Shown here piece by piece: positions 1 through 6,270 of a DNA stretch of 7,555 bases. The translations under genes and the position numbers were made by a program. The first letter of the stretch is position 1. Each line of letters opens with the position of its first letter. The stretch is taken from contig VBNZ01000156.1 of the NCBI GenBank assembly GCA_005877675.1, positions 1-7,555 of the forward strand, written 5' to 3'. The DNA comes from Gammaproteobacteria bacterium (lineage in GTDB: Bacteria; Pseudomonadota; Gammaproteobacteria; Xanthomonadales; Rhodanobacteraceae). A model generated the notes under the pieces. It made no database searches and had not been told where the DNA came from. It was given only the letters and a program-made list of their open reading frames with translations.

Positions 1-1474
1 GATCGGGAATCAGCGCATTGCCGCCATGCAGCGCGACACCGCCGCCGCCGATCAATGGGATGCCTTGCGAAATCCAGTAGCTCGTATCGGCGCCCGCGAA
101 AATCGGATTCTCGAAAATCGAATCGAAGCCGTTCGCGCGATTGTCGTAGGGCTTCTTGTCGCCGCTCGCATATGCCGCGGAGGCGCGCACGCGGACCCAG
201 TCGAAATCCATCGAGGCTTCAGCGGCGGCGAAGCCCGCGCGGATCTGCTGCGAGTCGTTGACAAAGATGCCATGATCCTGGTGTCCAAACGCGCCGTATG
301 CCGAGGCCGTGAGGTTGACTCGGCCGATATGCCCGTCGCCGTTGTAGCCGAGGTAGACCACGTCGTAATGGCGCAAGCGTTCGAGGCCGATCGCCGCGGG
401 ACGTTCGAGAAAGCCGTTCGAGTCGTAGAACTTCGTATCGCGATTGTGATTGAACAACACGATGCCCTGCGAGGTGAAGCCGGTGATCGGCAGATCCTGC
501 CGGTACAGGTTGAACAGCAGGATGTCGTCGTGACGCGGTGAGCGCGTCACATCATTGAGACCGGAGTTCAGATCCTTCTCCAGCCGGCGGAAGTAGGCGA
601 GGTTGTACTGCCAGCGGTTGTTGTCGCGGTTGCCGAAGAAGCGCACACCGGGCTGCGAATCCTGGAACAGAAAGCCACGGAAATCGGTCGAGAACGGCTG
701 AATGCCGATGCGCACCTCGTCGAAGTCGAAGCGCTCGTCGACGGTGCGCAGGTCTTTCAGGTAAAACAATTCCTGTACGCCGAGAAAGCCGTCGTCGCGA
801 TTCTTGCCGAAGCGCGGATCGATCTGCAGCGCACGCGCCTGCTGCACGCGCACGCGGTTGTAATTGAGCGCGAGCGTGGCCTTGAACTCGTATTCGGGCG
901 GCTTGAACGTCGTGTCGCCCTTGTAATAGTCGGCGCTCGCGATCAGCGTCGTCGCGAACACGTCCTGCTGGATGCGGCCCAGTGTGTCGTTCTGGCCTGG
1001 CGCGGAAGGCGATTGCGGCCCGACCGGTGTCGGCACGCTGCGCGGCTGCAGAATCGTGTCGGAGATGAAATTGAGTGCGAGGAAATGATCCTTGCCATCG
1101 ATCGGCTTGTCGCCTTTCCATACGTTCTGGTTGTACGGGTCGTACCACGGAAACTTGTAGCCGAGCGATTCCATGATGCGCCAGCGATCGGGCACGGGCA
1201 GAAATTCGCCAACTTGGTCGACCGGTGCCGGCGCGACCCCATCGGGGTTGACGATCGGAAACTCCGGCAGCGGTTCGTACGGATGGCCCGGACGGCGGCG
1301 CGGCACCTTCGATGCGTACGGATCGTAGGTCGGACCCGGCAGTACGCCGATCAGTTCGAGCCAGTCCGTCGTCGCGCGCACGGCCTGCGCGTGAACTTGT
1401 CCCATTGTGGAAAATGCAGCAACGCCGGCTGCGAGGACCATGGCGCTGCACAGGGCGGTGCGATGGGTACGCAT
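1..1474 (-). CDS. Putative outer-membrane beta-barrel protein of uncharacterised family (C-terminus cut by window edge)
   Basis: An open frame of 491 codons runs from the ATG at 1474 to the window edge without a stop, so the 3' end is missing. Residues 1-31 form a signal peptide with a hydrophobic core and a likely signal peptidase I cut after VHA. The mature part begins with a proline-rich stretch, then a segment with PDRWRIMESLGYKFPWYDPY and NQNVWKGDKPI. After that come many short alternating stretches rich in Tyr, Phe, Asn and Asp (for example FKATLALNYNRVRVQ, VYLGYNGDGHIGRVNLTASA, VRVRASAAYASGDKKPYD), as expected for antiparallel strands of an outer-membrane barrel. I know of no function for this family; it only loosely resembles porin/alginate-export-type barrels. 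The start is supported by GGAGGG seven bases upstream. The gene begins one base after the lipoprotein stop, so the two products probably act together at the outer membrane. That it is a secreted envelope protein is well supported; barrel topology is inferred from sequence pattern, and substrate is unknown. Confidence 0.75.
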   Translation of the reverse strand, partial: MRTHRTALCSAMVLAAGVAAFSTMGQVHAQAVRATTDWLELIGVLPGPTYDPYASKVPRRRPGHPYEPLPEFPIVNPDGVAPAPVDQVGEFLPVPDRWRIMESLGYKFPWYDPYNQNVWKGDKPIDGKDHFLALNFISDTILQPRSVPTPVGPQSPSAPGQNDTLGRIQQDVFATTLIASADYYKGDTTFKPPEYEFKATLALNYNRVRVQQARALQIDPRFGKNRDDGFLGVQELFYLKDLRTVDERFDFDEVRIGIQPFSTDFRGFLFQDSQPGVRFFGNRDNNRWQYNLAYFRRLEKDLNSGLNDVTRSPRHDDILLFNLYRQDLPITGFTSQGIVLFNHNRDTKFYDSNGFLERPAAIGLERLRHYDVVYLGYNGDGHIGRVNLTASAYGAFGHQDHGIFVNDSQQIRAGFAAAEASMDFDWVRVRASAAYASGDKKPYDNRANGFDSIFENPIFAGADTSYWISQGIPLIGGGGVALHGGNALIPD

Positions 1475-1475
1475 C

Positions 1476-3533
1476 TTATTTCCCTCCGCAGACGTTGGCG
1501 TCGTTGGTGTCGATGAACGGCGCCTGCGGACATTGCACATAGAGCAGGCGCGCGCCGAGCGGAGACAGCGTATCGTCGCGGATCGCCGCGGGTGCCTGGC
1601 CGAGTCCGTTGTTCAGCACAGCGGCACCGTTGGACAGGCCGAGGAAGGCGACAAGATCGCTTTGATCGGAGCCGTCGCCGGAGGCGCCGATGCCGCCGAC
1701 CAGCGTCGCCCCACGGTAAATCGGCACGCTGCCCGGGAACAGAGTGATACCGTTGGGCAGGCGCGCGATGCCGGTGCAGCTTGCGCCTACATCGGCCAGC
1801 GGCTTCGGGTTCGCCACGGTGGGTGCGGGCGCGAGCGGCGTGCCATCGATCGTCAGCGCGAGGCCTTTCTGGTTGAGGATGTAGGCGACCGACAGTGCGA
1901 TCTGGTTGTAGGCGAGGTCGAGCTGCAGTCCGGTCTTGAACGGACTCCACTGATCAAACGGCAGCGAGAAGGGGCCATTCGGCGCGCCCGGCACGCCGCT
2001 CGGATAAAGCGGTTGCGACAGCAGGCCGATCGCGCGCAGCGAATACGCGATCGCGCCGTCGCCGAACGCGGTCGGGTTGCCGAGGAAGTTGCGTGCCGCG
2101 GGCAGGTAGTTCGCCGGTACACTTTGCCCAATAGTGGACAAATCTACTTTTCCAGCAGCGACATTGACGCTCGCCTTGAGATACTTCGCCGCTGCTGCAG
2201 ACTGGATATCGGCTGCGGCATAGGCGCCGGAGAAGAACGCCGCGGTGCGCGCCTTCTGCGTGGTCACGTCGATTGCGTCGACGAGTGAATCGCGTGTACG
2301 CGCCATGCCGAGCACGACGCCGTTGGTGTCGGAAATCACGACCGTCTCGCCCGCGTGCGAGCCGAGCGGCATGCGCACCTGCGCGCGCGTATGCAGCGCG
2401 ACCTTGAGCGCTTCGGTGATGAGCGTACGTACTTCGGCAGCCTTGAGTGCACTGGCGCCATCGGTGCCGTCACGCGGCGGAAAGCGGTTGTTGTTGCCTG
2501 CGTCGACGACGACGAAGGCATCGAGGCCGGGGTAGTCGGTCGTGTCGGCGCGGATACCCGATGCGGGCTGACCGAAGGCTGTACCGGAGAGAATGATGGC
2601 GTCCGCATAGCCGGGCACCGCGATCACGTTGCCGCTCGCCGCTGTCAGCGCCGAAAACGGTGGTGCGGTCGTAGGATTCTTTGCCAGTTCGCTGAACTCG
2701 GTGTTGGCATACTGCAAGGTCAGGCCGCCGGCCGTGATGTGGTCGGCGCGGCGGTCGGTCGGCGCGGCAAAGCCGTAACTGCCGGCGACGGCGATGACTT
2801 CGTCGATGTCGCGATCGCGATCTTCCGCGTTCGCATCGAGCGTATAGAACGGTTTGGCACCGGACACACCGATCGCACCGACCGGCACCCCGGCCTTGTA
2901 CAGTGGAATGCTGCCCGGATCGGGCGACTTGCCGAGCGGCAGGCGGTGCGAGCCCGGACCGGTGCCGCTGGTAAAGCGCGTATTGATGTCGGAGCAAGGC
3001 AGGTTGCCGAACTGCACGCCGAACAATGGGCCGGCCGGCGCAGTTGCGTCGCCGGGATTGAAATGCTCCTGTGCGATCTGACCTGCGGTGCGCGAGGTGA
3101 AGGCGTTACCTTCGGAGGAAAAGTACACAGCCGTACCGGCTTTGGAAATCGCGCCGAGTTCGGGCGGCACGTCGAGGCCTTCGAGGCCGCCGGTGACTGG
3201 GCGCTGGCCCTGAATCTTGATCGTGTCCGGTGCGCCGGCCATCTTGTACACGCCGAGCACATTGCCGACGCGGTCGAGCACGGCGATGACGGCCGGCTTG
3301 CCCTGCGCCGCGGCTTCATTCACCGCCTGCGCGATGATGGTCTGCACATCGGCCTGGGTTAGAAACGACGAGGCATTGGCGCAGAAGCCGTTGCAACCGG
3401 AATCCGGGGTGGATTGTGGTGGTGGTGGCGAGGTGCCGCTGGAACTGCCGGAGTTGCTGCCTCCGCTGCATGCGGCGAGCGTCGTTGCGGCGGCGACAAT
3501 CAGCCAGCCCAGTCGTGCGTTCACCATCCCCAT
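1476..3533 (-). CDS. Outer-membrane lipoprotein with two tandem GlcG/HbpS-like (haem-degrading, DUF336) units
   Basis: The 685-residue product starts with a lipoprotein signal peptide: hydrophobic residues 10-21, lipobox LAAC with Cys22, then Ser23, which by the usual +2 rule favours outer-membrane sorting. A Ser/Gly/Pro-rich tether follows (to about 46), then a CNGFC motif (Cys47, Cys51). Unit 1 (about 56-255) has the GlcG/HbpS pattern: LTQADVQTIIAQAVNEAA, AVIAVLDRVGNVLGVYKM, a KAGTAVYF helix and the closing GSIPLYK...VGAIGVSG. Unit 2 (about 361-635) repeats it: LKAAEVRTLITEAL, VVISDTNGVVLGMAR, KARTAAFFSG, GSVPIYR...VGGIGASG. Each unit is longer than the roughly 130-residue single domain because of insertions. 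Relatives such as HbpS bind haem; the role of GlcG is unclear, so haem or another small cofactor as ligand is inference. The frame is open further upstream, but the ATG at 3533 has GGGGAGA seven bases before it and begins the signal peptide; an ATG two codons later is possible but too far from that site. The gene is coupled to the barrel gene downstream. Confidence 0.85.
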   Translation of the reverse strand: MGMVNARLGWLIVAAATTLAACSGGSNSGSSSGTSPPPPQSTPDSGCNGFCANASSFLTQADVQTIIAQAVNEAAAQGKPAVIAVLDRVGNVLGVYKMAGAPDTIKIQGQRPVTGGLEGLDVPPELGAISKAGTAVYFSSEGNAFTSRTAGQIAQEHFNPGDATAPAGPLFGVQFGNLPCSDINTRFTSGTGPGSHRLPLGKSPDPGSIPLYKAGVPVGAIGVSGAKPFYTLDANAEDRDRDIDEVIAVAGSYGFAAPTDRRADHITAGGLTLQYANTEFSELAKNPTTAPPFSALTAASGNVIAVPGYADAIILSGTAFGQPASGIRADTTDYPGLDAFVVVDAGNNNRFPPRDGTDGASALKAAEVRTLITEALKVALHTRAQVRMPLGSHAGETVVISDTNGVVLGMARTRDSLVDAIDVTTQKARTAAFFSGAYAAADIQSAAAAKYLKASVNVAAGKVDLSTIGQSVPANYLPAARNFLGNPTAFGDGAIAYSLRAIGLLSQPLYPSGVPGAPNGPFSLPFDQWSPFKTGLQLDLAYNQIALSVAYILNQKGLALTIDGTPLAPAPTVANPKPLADVGASCTGIARLPNGITLFPGSVPIYRGATLVGGIGASGDGSDQSDLVAFLGLSNGAAVLNNGLGQAPAAIRDDTLSPLGARLLYVQCPQAPFIDTNDANVCGGK
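1481..1487 (-). promoter_or_regulatory. Ribosome binding site of the barrel gene, embedded in the end of the lipoprotein gene
   Basis: On the minus strand GGAGGGA lies seven bases (counted from GGAGGG) before the ATG at 1474 and forms part of the last Gly-Gly-Lys codons of the upstream gene. The stop TAA and next ATG are separated by a single G. Ribosomes finishing the lipoprotein are therefore placed directly on this site, which supports translational coupling and fixes the start of the barrel gene. Confidence 0.8.
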
Positions 3534-3540
3534 CGGCCCG

Positions 3541-3547
3541 TCTCCCC
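3541..3547 (-). promoter_or_regulatory. Ribosome binding site of the GlcG-like lipoprotein gene
   Basis: GGGGAGA on the minus strand, seven bases before the ATG at 3533. It decides the start of a reading frame that stays open a further 121 codons upstream to 3896, across the neighbouring gene. Confidence 0.6.
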
Positions 3548-3604
3548 GAACGCGAATCGAATGCCATGCACCGCCGCGAGCGTGTCGCAGCCGTCCCTGC
3601 GTCG

Positions 3605-3610
3605 ATGATA
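3605..3610 (-). promoter_or_regulatory. Candidate -10 element for the lipoprotein-barrel operon
   Basis: The 122-base gap 3534-3655 is long enough for a promoter. On the minus strand TATCAT matches five of six bases of a sigma-70 -10 box and would give a leader of roughly 65 bases before the ATG at 3533. No convincing -35 hexamer lies at the expected distance, so the promoter would be weak or activator-dependent. Read-through from the gene ending at 3656 is the alternative. Confidence 0.3.
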
Positions 3611-3616
3611 ACCCAT

Positions 3617-3636
3617 GCGCACGAAAAACTGTGCGC
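3617..3636. repeat. Inverted repeat in the intergenic gap (possible operator or hairpin)
   Basis: Arms GCGCAC and GTGCGC are separated by an 8-base A/T-rich loop, 20 bases after the stop codon at 3656 and just upstream of the candidate -10 element. In minus-strand RNA the U run lies in the loop rather than after the stem, so it is not a standard intrinsic terminator. A second, odd-length palindrome GCAACAGTTGC lies at 3640-3650. Confidence 0.35.
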
Positions 3637-3655
3637 GGCGCAACAGTTGCTTCGG

Positions 3656-4135
3656 CTAGGTGCGCTTGCGCGATTTGGAACCGCGGCTGGCTTCGATGGC
3701 TTGGAGCACGGTGCCGAGTTCGCGCGCCGCATCGGTTTCGCTCAGTTGTTTTGCCGCAAGCAACGTGATGCGCGGCACCCATTCGGGAAATGCAGTCGCG
3801 ATAGCGATGTGCTTGCCGCTCGCAGTATGTTGCTCGCGTATCCGCGCGAGGCGATCTTGTCCGATGCGATCCGTGCAGCGCACGAGCGCCGGCCACAGGC
3901 GGCTGTGCACCATGCTGAGCTTGTCCGCGACCAGTCTGCAGACGAGCAGTTCGGGCGAATCTTCAAGCGCACGCAGGACAGCGAAAATGTGCTTGCCGGC
4001 ACGATGCGCCCACCAGCTGCCGCGGATGGGTTCGCCCGCGATTGCCTCGGTCAGGCGCGGCAACGGCCCTCGGGCGGAGACCAGCACCGCACCATGTCGA
4101 TCGATGAAGGCAAGGGCCTGGTCCGGGTCAAGCAT
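3656..4135 (-). CDS. Conserved protein of unknown function, 159 residues
   Basis: A soluble protein with no signal peptide or membrane segment. It shows a coherent, family-like core around residues 24-85: ARGPLPRLTEAIAGEPIRGS, then WWAH and GKHIFAVLRALEDSPELLVC, then KLSMVHSRLWPALVRC. A conserved-looking EHTASGKH motif and a basic, Ser/Arg/Lys-rich tail (SRGSKSRKRT) follow. I recognise this as a type of conserved hypothetical protein seen in other bacteria but know no assigned function, and I will not guess an activity; the basic tail and Trp/His/Arg-rich core would be compatible with nucleic-acid binding, which is speculation. The ATG at 4135 is the only good start in frame, though its ribosome binding site is poor, which suggests low expression or a short leader. 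The gene is divergent from the diguanylate cyclase and lies 122 bases upstream of the lipoprotein gene on the same strand; co-transcription is possible but not shown. Confidence 0.75.
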   Translation of the reverse strand: MLDPDQALAFIDRHGAVLVSARGPLPRLTEAIAGEPIRGSWWAHRAGKHIFAVLRALEDSPELLVCRLVADKLSMVHSRLWPALVRCTDRIGQDRLARIREQHTASGKHIAIATAFPEWVPRITLLAAKQLSETDAARELGTVLQAIEASRGSKSRKRT

Positions 4136-4158
4136 GGCTTCGGTGACGCCGTCGTCAG

Positions 4159-4188
4159 ATATTGCGTGATCGGTCGCACGCTTGTCAT
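4159..4188 (-). promoter_or_regulatory. Candidate promoter for the 159-residue unknown gene
   Basis: On the minus strand ATGACA (4183-4188, five of six matches to the -35 consensus) is followed after 18 bases by CAATAT (4159-4164, a poor -10). Transcription would start a short distance before the ATG at 4135, giving a short leader. It shares the 126-base divergent region with the cyclase promoter. Confidence 0.3.
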
Positions 4189-4200
4189 GAAAAAATGTGT

Positions 4201-4219
4201 AGCCAGTTGGCTTTCTGGC
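4201..4219. repeat. Overlapping inverted repeats in the divergent promoter region (possible operator)
   Basis: AGCCA and TGGCT at 4201-4212 form a near-palindrome around GT. The overlapping pair GCCAG (4202-4206) and CTGGC (4215-4219) makes an alternative pairing. They lie between the two candidate divergent promoters, close to where the -35 region of the cyclase gene would be, a sensible place for a regulator. Arms of five bases can arise by chance. Confidence 0.3.
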
Positions 4220-4239
4220 GATCCTAGCCGGGTTACACT
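4211..4239 (+). promoter_or_regulatory. Candidate promoter for the diguanylate cyclase gene
   Basis: TACACT at 4234-4239 is a plausible -10 box. The sequence 17 bases upstream (CTTTCT, 4211-4216) is a poor -35, so the promoter is weak or needs an activator. The transcript would start near 4246, giving a leader of only about 16 bases that still contains the ribosome binding site. Confidence 0.35.
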
Positions 4240-4248
4240 GGTAAGAAC

Positions 4249-4253
4249 AGGGG
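4249..4253 (+). promoter_or_regulatory. Ribosome binding site of the diguanylate cyclase gene
   Basis: AGGGG lies eight bases before the ATG at 4262. It chooses this start over an in-frame ATG at 4187, which would add 25 residues ahead of the signal peptide and would place the candidate -10 box inside the gene. Confidence 0.6.
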
Positions 4254-4261
4254 CAACATCA

Positions 4262-6268
4262 ATGCAAAGACAACAGTTCCAGCTGCTGTCTCGGTTCTTG
4301 CTTATGCCGGCGATTTGGTTCGCTGGAGCTTGCGCCGCGGCAGACGTTCCGACGCCGACGCCCAGCGCGCCCTCGGCGGCGGCTTTCGACGCCTTGTTTA
4401 AACGTCTCGACGTCGGCGATTTGATTGTACTCGATACACAGCAGCAAATCGGCGTGATCAATCAGCTCAGGATGCTGCTGCCCCCGGGCGATGCGCACCG
4501 GCAACGCCTGCTCGATACCCAACGCTGCTTTATCGAGTTTTCCAATTCATTGAAAGAAGGTTTCGCGTTTGCCGAAGCCGGTCTTGCCGACGCAACGCGC
4601 GCGAACGATACCGAAGCGATGGCGCGCTACCACTACTGCCGGGGCGGCTACCAGAAGAGCGTGGGCACGCCGACCAAGGCGATCGACGACTTCGAGAAAG
4701 GCATCGAGTTGTCGCGCAAGAACGAGGACAACGTATTGCTCGCGCAGGGTCTGGCTTCGCGCGGCGATAAGTTCTCCGTGCTCGGTCTGCACGGCAAGGC
4801 GCTCGCGGACCTGCTGCAGGCACAACGCATCTATCAGCAGAATCAGCTGCAGGAGGCAGCGAGTCAGATTTTCCAGAGCATCGGCATCGCCTATCGCCGT
4901 CTGGGATATCTGGACAAGGCGCGCGAGTATCTGGTGCAGAGTATGGAGCAGGAACAGCGCGCCGGCGATCGCGAGTCCTTGTACGGCAGCACGCTGCAAC
5001 TCGGATTCACCGAGGAAGAATCAGGCAACTTCGGCAAGGCGCTGGCGCTGGATCAGCAGGCGCTTGAGCTCGCTACCAAGACCGGCGACAAAACCAGTAT
5101 CGGTTCGGCGCAGATTGCGATCGCTGGCTCGCAGTCCGATTTGCAGCATTATCCCGATGCGCTCGCCGTGCTGGATAAGGCGGAGGCTAACTTCGCCGCC
5201 GCCGGCGACGCCGGATTCACCGGCATGATCGCCTACGAGCGTGGCCGCGCGTTCGCGGGACTTGGTCAGCTGATGCAGGCCAACGACATGTTTGAGCGCG
5301 CCGAAAAGGCGCCGGATTTCAACGAGAACCAGCGCTATCTCGAACTGCTGTTCGGCGCCAAGGCGAAGAATCTCGAAGCCGCCGGCCGCGCGCCTGCTGC
5401 ACTGCGCGAATACAAGCGTTACCTCGCTGCGCGCGAGGAGGTCGCCAACCAGCGCCAGAACCAGCAGGCGCAGATGTTGCGCGAACAATTCGACACCGAT
5501 CGCAGCCAGCTCGAAAATGCGCGTCTCAAGGCCGAGCAGGCGCGACTGACGGCCGAACAGGAATTGAAAGATCGTCAGGTCGAAACGTTGGAGCGCGTGC
5601 GCAGCTGGCAGGAAGTGGCGCTCGGCCTGCTCATCGCGCTGCTCGGCTTGCTCGGTTTCGCGACGATCCGCCAACTGGCACGTTCGCGCATCTGGAAGCG
5701 CATGGCCTCGATCGATCCGCTTACCGGTGCGGCCAATCGCCGCGGTGTCGATCACTTCGGCGTGAGCGCGGTGCGCAACGCGCGCACGCTGCACGAGCCG
5801 CTGTCGCTGCTGGCGGTCGATCTCGACCTGTTCAAGCGCGTTAACGATCGCTTTGGCCATGCCGCAGGCGATCGCGCGTTGCAGCAGATCGCCAGCGCAT
5901 GCCAGCACGCACTGCGCGAGCACGATCTGTTCGGGCGCATCGGCGGCGAGGAGTTTCTCGCGGTACTGCCGGGCACGACGCTCGCGCATGCGGCAGAAGT
6001 CGCAGAGCGTCTGCGCAGTCGCGTCGAGACGCTGGCATTCGAGGACCTGCCGTCCGACCTGCACGCCACGATCAGCGTCGGTGTGGTCGAGTTGAGTGCC
6101 GACGACGGTAGCTTCGCTGATCTCGAAAAACGCGCCGACAACACGCTCTACCGAGCCAAGACGGGCGGCCGCAATCGCGTCGTCATTGCCGGCGAATGTT
6201 CATTCGATGCCGCCGCATCGGAGCCAAGCGCAACTGAACCGGAAGGCGCCGCACAGGCGACTTCGTAG
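4262..6268 (+). CDS. Membrane-bound diguanylate cyclase with periplasmic TPR sensor region (TPR-TM-GGDEF)
   Basis: The 668-residue protein would make cyclic di-GMP from two GTP. A signal peptide covers about residues 1-27 (likely cut after CAAA; the lone Cys24 is a poor lipobox). A helical region with about six TPR-like repeats spans roughly 120-395, recognisable by alternating helices such as GIAYRRLGYLDKAREYLVQS and YPDALAVLDKAEANFAAAGD. A Gln/Arg/Glu-rich coiled coil (about 395-448) leads into one transmembrane helix (about 450-472) followed by the basic RQLARSRIWKR, placing the C-terminus in the cytoplasm. The GGDEF domain (about 477-640) has DPLTG at 485, metal-binding Asp520 in DLDLFKRVNDRFGH, the active-site motif GGEEF at 561-565, and REHD at 552-555, five residues before it. 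This is the exact RxxD inhibitory-site spacing, so both catalysis and product inhibition look intact. No EAL domain is present. The periplasmic ligand is unknown. The gene is divergent from the 159-residue unknown gene and convergent with the TatD-family gene. Confidence 0.93.
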   Translation: MQRQQFQLLSRFLLMPAIWFAGACAAADVPTPTPSAPSAAAFDALFKRLDVGDLIVLDTQQQIGVINQLRMLLPPGDAHRQRLLDTQRCFIEFSNSLKEGFAFAEAGLADATRANDTEAMARYHYCRGGYQKSVGTPTKAIDDFEKGIELSRKNEDNVLLAQGLASRGDKFSVLGLHGKALADLLQAQRIYQQNQLQEAASQIFQSIGIAYRRLGYLDKAREYLVQSMEQEQRAGDRESLYGSTLQLGFTEEESGNFGKALALDQQALELATKTGDKTSIGSAQIAIAGSQSDLQHYPDALAVLDKAEANFAAAGDAGFTGMIAYERGRAFAGLGQLMQANDMFERAEKAPDFNENQRYLELLFGAKAKNLEAAGRAPAALREYKRYLAAREEVANQRQNQQAQMLREQFDTDRSQLENARLKAEQARLTAEQELKDRQVETLERVRSWQEVALGLLIALLGLLGFATIRQLARSRIWKRMASIDPLTGAANRRGVDHFGVSAVRNARTLHEPLSLLAVDLDLFKRVNDRFGHAAGDRALQQIASACQHALREHDLFGRIGGEEFLAVLPGTTLAHAAEVAERLRSRVETLAFEDLPSDLHATISVGVVELSADDGSFADLEKRADNTLYRAKTGGRNRVVIAGECSFDAAASEPSATEPEGAAQATS

Positions 6269-6270
6269 CA

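Noticed and set aside
26..541. 171-codon plus-strand open frame opposite the barrel gene
   Set aside because: The minus-strand frame has a signal peptide, ribosome binding site and sensible outer-membrane composition. The plus-strand product is Arg/Ala/Val-rich, typical of an antisense frame in GC-rich DNA.
2810..2832. Short tandem repeat around GCGATC in the lipoprotein gene
   Set aside because: It simply encodes an Asp-Arg-Asp-Arg-Asp stretch, and GCGATC is common throughout this GC-rich window.
1407..3362. Long plus-strand open frames (293 and 335 codons) antisense to the lipoprotein gene
   Set aside because: They lack recognisable domains and have biased Arg/Ala/Gly composition. The opposite strand encodes two clear GlcG-like units.
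3617..3636. Intrinsic terminator after the 159-residue gene
   Set aside because: The stem is only six pairs and the U run is in the loop, not after the stem.
3534..3896. Upstream extension of the lipoprotein frame by 121 codons
   Set aside because: The extension is Arg/His-rich, overlaps the neighbouring gene and would bury the lipoprotein signal peptide in the middle of the protein.
3416..4261. Upstream extension of the cyclase reading frame by 282 codons, including an ATG at 4187
   Set aside because: The extension crosses the 159-residue gene in antisense. The signal peptide and ribosome binding site place the start at 4262.
5021..6064. 347-codon minus-strand open frame opposite the cyclase gene
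   Set aside because: The plus strand encodes clear TPR and GGDEF motifs; the antisense product shows only low-complexity Gln/Arg/Ala/Leu composition.
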